Shown piece by piece: positions 59,231 through 64,000 of a DNA stretch of 64,000 nt (the stretch's first letter is position 1; each line of letters starts with the position of its first letter). The DNA lies in assembly GCA_046349935.1 (NCBI GenBank), contig JAXMBK010000009.1, positions 310,001 to 374,000 of the forward strand, read 5' to 3'. A model generated the notes under the pieces. That model searched no databases. It saw only the letters and a program-made list of their open reading frames with translations, and had not been told where the DNA came from. Position numbers and translations under genes: made by a program. The stretch comes from CAIXSC01 sp046349935 (lineage in GTDB: Bacteria > Planctomycetota > Planctomycetia > Pirellulales > Pirellulaceae).

Positions 59231-59515
59231 ATGTCGAATTACGTCCCGCGACCGCTCGACACGTCCCACATACGATTGCCCGAGACGCTCGCCGGTCTGC
59301 TCGAAAAGCTGGCGGAAAACACCCATGACGTCTGGGCGGCGCAGCGCATCAGCGACGGCTGGACCTACGGTCCGCAGCGTGACGACGCCGCGAAGAAACA
59401 TCCGAGCCTCGTGCCGTATCACGAATTGTCCGAGTCAGAGAAGGCGTACGACCGCAATACGGCGGCCGAAACCATCAAGGTGCTGCTGGCGCTTGGATTC
59501 CGCATTGGAGAGTGA
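59231..59515 (+). CDS. Stand-alone RyR-domain protein
   Basis: The 94-residue protein is almost entirely one RyR (ryanodine receptor) domain: LAENTHDVWAAQRISDGWTY, YGPQRDDAAKKHPSLVPYHE, then LSESEKAYDRNTAAETIKVL ending LGFRIGE. The W..R...GW.YG pattern, the HP.LVPY.EL strand and the AYDR helix are all present. Prokaryotic RyR domains have been predicted to sense nucleotide-derived signals in conflict systems. The start is ATG 59231 with TGGAG about ten bases upstream. The gene begins 73 nt after the TIR gene, and the next RyR-containing gene starts 3 nt after its stop, so it is almost surely in one operon. Confidence 0.87.
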   Translation: MSNYVPRPLDTSHIRLPETLAGLLEKLAENTHDVWAAQRISDGWTYGPQRDDAAKKHPSLVPYHELSESEKAYDRNTAAETIKVLLALGFRIGE

Positions 59516-59518
59516 CGC

Positions 59519-61450
59519 ATGCCCGAACCTCGCCGCACCAATCGCTCGACCCTCCTGCAAAAGCTGTCTCGCCGTGGACTCGCCACCGTCATCGGGACGC
59601 TCGCGATCACCATCGCCGTGACCGGCCTGAGCGGCTACTACTGGCAACACTATCACAAGGGATCGAATCACGATTGGACCGTTCCCATTTTGAAGACGGT
59701 GCAGTTGTACGTGCTGGAAGTCGGCGACGACAACGACTACACGCACGGCAGCAATTACCTGCTCATGGTCGCGCGCCTCTGCGCCTCCGTTTTGTTCCTG
59801 GTCGTCTCTTGGACCGTGATTGCCAACGTTCTGGAAGAAGTCCGTCGGCTCCCGCGGCACCTCACGCGCCGCCGGCACGTCATCCTCTGCGGCTTGGGAC
59901 AGATCGGCCTGCAGTTGCTCGACGATCTTCGCACTCGGGGAACGGCCGATGAGACGGTGATCATCGACCCGCGCGCCGATCATCCTTGGTTCGACTATGC
60001 GCGCAACCTCGGCGCCACCGTGATCGTCGGCGACGCGACGCGCGCCGAAACGCTGCTCGAAGCGCGTGCTCTTCACGCGCGCGAGCTGTTCATCGTCACG
60101 GGGGACGACGGCGTGAATCTGGAGGTGGCGGCCGAATTGGGAAGTTTGTTTTCCCAGGAGCAAACTCGGCGCACGGCGGACGACAAACTGCACGTTTACG
60201 TCCATATCGTCGACACCAATTTGGCCGCGACGCTCCGTCCCTTCGGCGAAGTCCTGCATGACTCAGCCGACATGGATGTGAATGTCTTTAACGTTCCGCG
60301 CGCCGCCGCGGCGCGGTTGGTTGCGCAGCAGATCTGGCCGCATGCCCCTACGTCGCCCGCCGAGGTGGCCCACTTCGTCATCGTCGGCTTCGGCGACATG
60401 GGCCAAGCCCTCGCCATCCAACTCGCGCACCTGGGCCACTTCCCCAACCACAAGCGTTCTCGCATGACGATCGCGGATCGCAAGATGCACGACTTGGCGG
60501 CCGAGTTTCTGGGGCGTTTTCCGCGATTTACCGCCTGGGAAGACTACAAGTCGCCGGGCGTCTCTTCGTTTTCCTCCGCTGCGGACGCCTGGGATTGGAA
60601 TGAACATCCCCTGCCGCCGCCGCTCCGCTCGACGTCGCCCGAGGCCGTGCAGTATGCGTGTAATGCGGAGTTCGTGGAGTTGGCGTCGGGGCGCGGCGAC
60701 CAGTTGTTCGCGCATCGCTTGGCAGCACACTTTTCCGAGACGGGAGTGAAGCCGGTCATCTTCGTCTGCGGCCAACAGGATCACGACAATTTTGAAACGG
60801 CCGTGCAGTTGCGCGACCAACTGCTGCACCTCGGCCAGGCCAATGTACCCATCTTCGTCTGGTTGCCGCGTCAACCCGCGCTCGCCGAAACGCTGGCCCG
60901 CGCCGAGGACGGGCGACTGCGTCCTTTCGGCGAGTGTCGGGCTTCCGCGAGCTACAACGAGATTACGAATCCCTTGCGCGAGTCGTTAGGGCGCCGCATT
61001 CATGCCAGCTACGTGGGGACCATGCCTCCTGGTTCCGTGAACGAGGCGGCGCGTCCCTGGAACGAACTTCGCGACGACTTCCGTGAATCGAATCGCGCGT
61101 CGGCCGATCACCTGATCATCAAGCTCGCGGCGCTCGGATACGTCCTCCAGCCGGGAGATTCCTCCGAACGGCTGGACGTGGACCAACTGCCGGAACACTT
61201 GGCCTGGCAGCTAGCGGAGATGGAACATAATCGCTGGATGGCCGAACGACTCTTGGCCGGCTGGCGTCACGCCCCACGGCCCGACTCGCCAGAGGAAGCC
61301 GCGCGCAACAAACTGCGCAAGCACAACCACAACCTGGTCGCCTGGACGCACCTGGGCGACCAACGCCTTCGCGACCTCCAACAAGTCCGCACGGCCCTCG
61401 CCGAGTGTCAATTGCAAGGCTACTGCCTGCACCGCAGCGGCTCGGCCTGA
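59519..61450 (+). CDS. Two-TM, TrkA_N (RCK-like) and RyR-domain protein, channel-like
   Basis: The protein has 643 residues. A first membrane helix (about 19-42, LATVIGTLAITIAVTGLSGY) and a second (about 80-105, LLMVARLCASVLFLVVSWTV) bracket an acidic stretch (VGDDNDYTHGSN). A TrkA_N/RCK-like Rossmann domain follows (about 118-215: RHVILCGLGQIGLQLLDDLR, VIVGDATRAETLLEARALHA). A second Rossmann-like unit begins near 283 (HFVIVGFGDMGQALAIQLAH). The C-terminus (about 555-625) carries an RyR domain: EMEHNRWMAERLLAGWRHAP, then RKHNHNLVAWTHLGD. The layout resembles ligand-gated, RCK-regulated ion channels with RyR as ligand sensor. Channel activity is inferred, and no classical K+ selectivity filter is seen. 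It is 3 nt after the small RyR gene. Confidence 0.88.
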   Translation: MPEPRRTNRSTLLQKLSRRGLATVIGTLAITIAVTGLSGYYWQHYHKGSNHDWTVPILKTVQLYVLEVGDDNDYTHGSNYLLMVARLCASVLFLVVSWTVIANVLEEVRRLPRHLTRRRHVILCGLGQIGLQLLDDLRTRGTADETVIIDPRADHPWFDYARNLGATVIVGDATRAETLLEARALHARELFIVTGDDGVNLEVAAELGSLFSQEQTRRTADDKLHVYVHIVDTNLAATLRPFGEVLHDSADMDVNVFNVPRAAAARLVAQQIWPHAPTSPAEVAHFVIVGFGDMGQALAIQLAHLGHFPNHKRSRMTIADRKMHDLAAEFLGRFPRFTAWEDYKSPGVSSFSSAADAWDWNEHPLPPPLRSTSPEAVQYACNAEFVELASGRGDQLFAHRLAAHFSETGVKPVIFVCGQQDHDNFETAVQLRDQLLHLGQANVPIFVWLPRQPALAETLARAEDGRLRPFGECRASASYNEITNPLRESLGRRIHASYVGTMPPGSVNEAARPWNELRDDFRESNRASADHLIIKLAALGYVLQPGDSSERLDVDQLPEHLAWQLAEMEHNRWMAERLLAGWRHAPRPDSPEEAARNKLRKHNHNLVAWTHLGDQRLRDLQQVRTALAECQLQGYCLHRSGSA

Positions 61451-61550
61451 CGACGCCGCTTGCCGATCGTCCCCCCAGCGCCTAGCGTGCCCTCAACGGC
61501 GAACCGCTATATAACACTCGACAAGACAGCCTCACTTCCCTGGCGCCCCC

Positions 61551-62051
61551 ATGACGACGACCTACTTCCAGCATCAATTCGCGAGCGTCGAACAGTATCT
61601 GCATCACCGCGCCCCCTACTTGATGGTCGACCGGATCTTGTCGTGCGATCCCACTCAGGTCGTGACGGAAAAGCGAGTGCGCGGCGACGAGTTTTTCTTG
61701 GCGGGGCATTTTCCGGGCGCACCGATCTTTCCCGGCGCGATGCAACAGGAAGTCACGACTCAGTCGGCCGGCATCCTGATCGCCGCGCATTACAACCCCA
61801 TGGCCCAGTTCGACACAACCGACCCGTTCGCGAACGAGTACGCACTGGGCGTGTTGGTGCGCGTGGACCGAGCGCGGTACAAGTCGTTCGCGCGCCCCGG
61901 CGACGTGCTCGTCGCCCAGGTGAAGTTGACAGACATGGTCGACAATCTGTTCGACTTTCAGGCCTCCATCTCGGTCGACTCGACGCCCATCATGCGCATC
62001 GCCTTCCAACTCACCAACATCCCGTCGCGCATTCTCCAGGGAGTGGGATAG
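61551..62051 (+). CDS. FabZ/FabA-like 3-hydroxyacyl-[ACP] dehydratase (hotdog fold)
   Basis: The 166-residue protein has FabZ-like length. YLHHRAPYLMVDRILS is the FabZ start, EFFLAGHFPGAPIFPGAMQQ carries the catalytic His (GHFPG) and is followed by Glu at the correct spacing (PGAMQQE). The C-terminal hotdog strand includes VRVDRARYKSFARPGDVLVA. It should dehydrate 3-hydroxyacyl chains on acyl carrier protein in the cytoplasm. Because it is outside a fatty acid cluster and differs from housekeeping FabZ in details (QQEVTTQ), it may serve a specialised lipid or polyketide. It starts about 100 nt after the RyR cassette; co-transcription is possible but not shown. Confidence 0.88.
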   Translation: MTTTYFQHQFASVEQYLHHRAPYLMVDRILSCDPTQVVTEKRVRGDEFFLAGHFPGAPIFPGAMQQEVTTQSAGILIAAHYNPMAQFDTTDPFANEYALGVLVRVDRARYKSFARPGDVLVAQVKLTDMVDNLFDFQASISVDSTPIMRIAFQLTNIPSRILQGVG

Positions 62052-62129
62052 CTGTTCCGTCGTCCAACGAGTGGTAAACTGGTGCTCCATCGCGCCGCGT
62101 TTTCGCTCTTTTGACGCCGGATTTCCTCC

Positions 62130-63869
62130 ATGCTCCGTCTTCGCCCGACCTCGCTGCTGCACCTCGTCGTTGCGTTTACGAGCGTCTGGTCGGCATCCGC
62201 CGCCGCACAATCCGCCGCCGCCGAAAAACACGTTCCGCGGAAACCGAATGTTCTCTTGATCTGCGTCGACGACTTGAAGCCGGCGCTCCGTTGCTACGGC
62301 GATTCACTCGCGCATACCCCGAACTTGGATCGGTTGGCCCAACGAGGCGTGCTGTTTGAGCGTGCGTATTGCAACCAGGCCGTCTGTTCGCCGTCGCGCA
62401 ACGCGCTGCTCACCGGACTCCGCCCCCAGACGCTCGGCATCTACGACCTTCCCACGCATTTCCGTCGCGCGGCGCCTGACGCACACACGATCGGACAACA
62501 CTTTCGCGCGCAGGGGTATCGCACCGAGTCGCTCGGCAAGATCTTCCATGTCGGACACGGCAATCAAGATGACGCGGCTTCGTGGAGCGTCCCGTCATGG
62601 AAGCCCAAGGGCAAAGGGTACGCTCTTCCCGAGAATCAAGCGCCGCCAGGCAATAAGGCGCAGGACGCCGATTGGCGCGGGGCAGCCTACGAGTCGGCTG
62701 AAGTACCTGACAGCTTCTACGGCGACGGACAAATCGCCGACGAAGCCATCCGGCGACTGCAGGTCGCTGGGGAGAAGCCCGACGAACCCTTTCTCCTGGC
62801 AGTCGGTTTTCTCAAGCCGCACCTTCCGTTCGTGGCGCCGAAAAAGTACTGGGATCTTCATCCGCTCGCAAAGTTTTCGGTCGCGGCCGTTCGCAACCCG
62901 CCGCAAGGCGCGCCAACCTACGCACCGCAATTCGGCGGAGAACTACGGCAGTACAAGGACGTACCAACAGGCCCGCTCGCCGACCTTTGGCAACAGACGC
63001 TCATCCAGGGCTACTACGCCGCCGTCAGCTACATGGACGCCCAGCTCGGTCGAGTCCTCGATGAACTTGACCGACTTCAACTAACCGACGACACGATTAT
63101 CGTCCTCTGGGGCGACCATGGTTGGCACCTCGGCGATCATGGCATGTGGTGCAAGCATACGAACTACGAGCAAGCGGCGCGCATCCCGCTGATCGTGGCG
63201 GCGCCCGCGGGTGCCCGTGCAGCCCGTTCGTCGGCGCTGGTCGAAACGGTCGATCTTTTTCCAACTCTCGCTCAGCTCGCCGACCTTCCCGCCCCGGCGC
63301 AAATCGACGGCCGGAGTTTCGCGAGTCTCCTCACTCGCCCCGACGCTGCGCATCGCGATCACGTCATTCACGTCTACCCGCGCAGCGTCAAGGAGCGGGG
63401 CCAGGTGCTGGGACGCGCGATCCGTACAGAGCGCTACCGCTTGGTGGAATGGAAGGCGTTCGACGATCCAACGGGGAAGGTCGACTACGAGTTGTACGAC
63501 TACCAGTCTGATCCGCTCGAGACGAGAAACCTGTACCACGACCAGCCCGAGGCCGCTGCGCCGCTTCGAGCTTTGCTCGCTCAACACCCGCCCGCCAAAC
63601 CGCAGGTGTCCGGTGCGGCGAAGAAACAGGCATCGAAAAAGGCCGACTCGAAGGACGCCGCTCCAAAACCGGCTGCCGAGCCAGATCGCAACGCTCTCTT
63701 CGACCGCCGCGACAAAGACCGCGACGGCAAGCTCACTCGCGACGAATTCCTCGTCAACCAACCCGACCCTGATGAGGCCCCCGCTCGCTTCCACCGCTTC
63801 GACGCTGACGGAGACGGGGTCCTCAGTCGTCAAGAATTCGTGAACCCAGTGCCGGCGAAGCGTCCCTGA
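62130..63869 (+). CDS. Exported sulfatase (iduronate-2-sulfatase-like) with two C-terminal EF-hands
   Basis: The 579-residue protein has a signal peptide (about 1-27). The metal site is VLLICVDDLKPALRCYG (Asp47, Asp48) and the formylglycine motif is CSPSRNALLTG (Cys86, Arg90). GKIFHVGHGNQDDAASWSVP, FLKPHLPFVAPKKYWDLH and WGDHGWHLGDHGMWCKHTNY place it near iduronate-2-sulfatases. After a Lys/Ala linker (about 495-515) come two canonical EF-hand loops, DKDRDGKLTRDEF (528-540) and DADGDGVLSRQEF (558-570), which should bind Ca2+. The EF-hands suggest calcium-dependent stability or attachment. It is predicted periplasmic or surface-bound. Confidence 0.95.
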   Translation: MLRLRPTSLLHLVVAFTSVWSASAAAQSAAAEKHVPRKPNVLLICVDDLKPALRCYGDSLAHTPNLDRLAQRGVLFERAYCNQAVCSPSRNALLTGLRPQTLGIYDLPTHFRRAAPDAHTIGQHFRAQGYRTESLGKIFHVGHGNQDDAASWSVPSWKPKGKGYALPENQAPPGNKAQDADWRGAAYESAEVPDSFYGDGQIADEAIRRLQVAGEKPDEPFLLAVGFLKPHLPFVAPKKYWDLHPLAKFSVAAVRNPPQGAPTYAPQFGGELRQYKDVPTGPLADLWQQTLIQGYYAAVSYMDAQLGRVLDELDRLQLTDDTIIVLWGDHGWHLGDHGMWCKHTNYEQAARIPLIVAAPAGARAARSSALVETVDLFPTLAQLADLPAPAQIDGRSFASLLTRPDAAHRDHVIHVYPRSVKERGQVLGRAIRTERYRLVEWKAFDDPTGKVDYELYDYQSDPLETRNLYHDQPEAAAPLRALLAQHPPAKPQVSGAAKKQASKKADSKDAAPKPAAEPDRNALFDRRDKDRDGKLTRDEFLVNQPDPDEAPARFHRFDADGDGVLSRQEFVNPVPAKRP

Positions 63870-63903
63870 GCCGAGAGTACGTTCCTCGCTACGGAGGTCT
63901 TCG

Positions 63904-64000
63904 TTGAAGAACTGCATATCGTTCCTCATCCTCCTCGCTTCCATTTCATCTTGTGGAGCGACGGAGCCTTTCGACTCATCGCTCATCAGACCGCGAGCGA
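63904..64000 (+). CDS. Lipoprotein-like protein, N-terminal fragment (cut by window edge)
   Basis: A TTG start at 63904 has a strong Shine-Dalgarno sequence, GGAGG six bases upstream. The visible 32 residues form a signal peptide with a lipobox-like ISSC (SFLILLASISSCGATEP), suggesting a membrane lipoprotein. The rest lies outside the window, so no function can be given. It follows the EF-hand sulfatase by 34 nt and may be co-transcribed with it. Confidence 0.6.
   Translation, partial: MKNCISFLILLASISSCGATEPFDSSLIRPRA

Noticed and set aside
56395..61450. Thoeris defence system
   Set aside because: Thoeris needs a ThsA-type effector (SIR2 with SLOG, or equivalent). None is present; the partners are RyR and TrkA_N proteins.
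1..64000. tRNA, rRNA, CRISPR, prophage or replication origin
   Set aside because: No cloverleaf, rRNA signature, spaced direct-repeat array, phage gene or origin-type box cluster was noticed by eye. A tRNA or covariance-model scan was not possible.

Overview
The window is GC-rich DNA that looks like a planctomycete, most likely of the Pirellulales type. This rests on family content, not on an rRNA or a search. It holds the planctomycete-typical secreted cytochrome pairs (DUF1549/DUF1553 with DUF1501, and DUF1592-type with DUF1552). It also has an SHD1-PQQ protein, a Tat-exported Gfo/Idh/MocA oxidoreductase, six sulfatase genes carrying seven sulfatase domains, and a large MoxR/DUF58/BatA operon. 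No rRNA, tRNA, CRISPR array, phage or replication origin was seen.

Layout. 1-6919 (minus strand): a tight five-gene operon reading exported methyltransferase, PSCyt/DUF1549/DUF1553 cytochrome, DUF1501, SHD1-PQQ protein, SMP-30-like protein (cut by the window edge). 7037-9812 (plus): sugar isomerase-like TIM barrel, sulfatase, small ACP-like protein. 9892-24843 (minus): nine tightly packed or overlapping genes, namely two squalene-cyclase-repeat proteins, MoxR ATPase, DUF58, BatA/VWA, a TPR-PQQ-like protein, a VWA/GATase-like membrane protein, a coiled-coil membrane protein and a tRNA-dihydrouridine synthase. 24949-29992: a small exported protein converging on a sulfatase, then an esterase/SMP-30 fusion and a kelch-like propeller. 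30120-34246 (plus): a promoter overlapped by a perfect palindrome, a YtrA-type GntR regulator and an ABC exporter. 34348-42072 (minus): a double sulfatase and a DUF1592/DUF1552 pair. 42284-45676: Gfo/Idh/MocA oxidoreductase (plus), then a coupled SGNH/TPR and zinc-finger pair (minus). 45793-47395: a decayed IS4-type element between two identical 54-bp direct repeats. 47400-55063: a sulfatase, an NTF2-like protein, a Gly-rich surface protein, another sulfatase and a 123-bp tandem array. 55060-64000: a GH5-like glycosidase (minus), then (plus) a TIR/GYF/Sel1 membrane protein, a stand-alone RyR-domain protein and a 2TM-TrkA_N-RyR protein, followed by a FabZ-like dehydratase, an EF-hand sulfatase and the start of a lipoprotein.

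Two observations stand out. First, 56395-61450 is a compact cassette that joins a TIR domain, with its predicted catalytic Glu present, to two RyR-domain proteins. One of these is a two-TM, TrkA_N-type channel-like protein. This suggests a nucleotide-signal (NAD-derived) sensor/effector or conflict system. Second, dispersed GTAG-plus-hairpin repeats of the REP type sit at gene ends. In at least three genes the TAG of the GTAG foot is the stop codon itself. In two others the repeat is translated in frame as the C-terminus. A third hairpin family supplies or closely follows further stop codons.

The economy suggested is degradation of sulfated polysaccharides (sulfatases, GH5-like enzyme, sugar isomerase, gluconolactonase-like proteins, oxidoreductase) by exported or periplasmic enzymes. 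Start sites were moved inward from the longest frame where a Shine-Dalgarno sequence, a signal peptide or gene overlap supported it.
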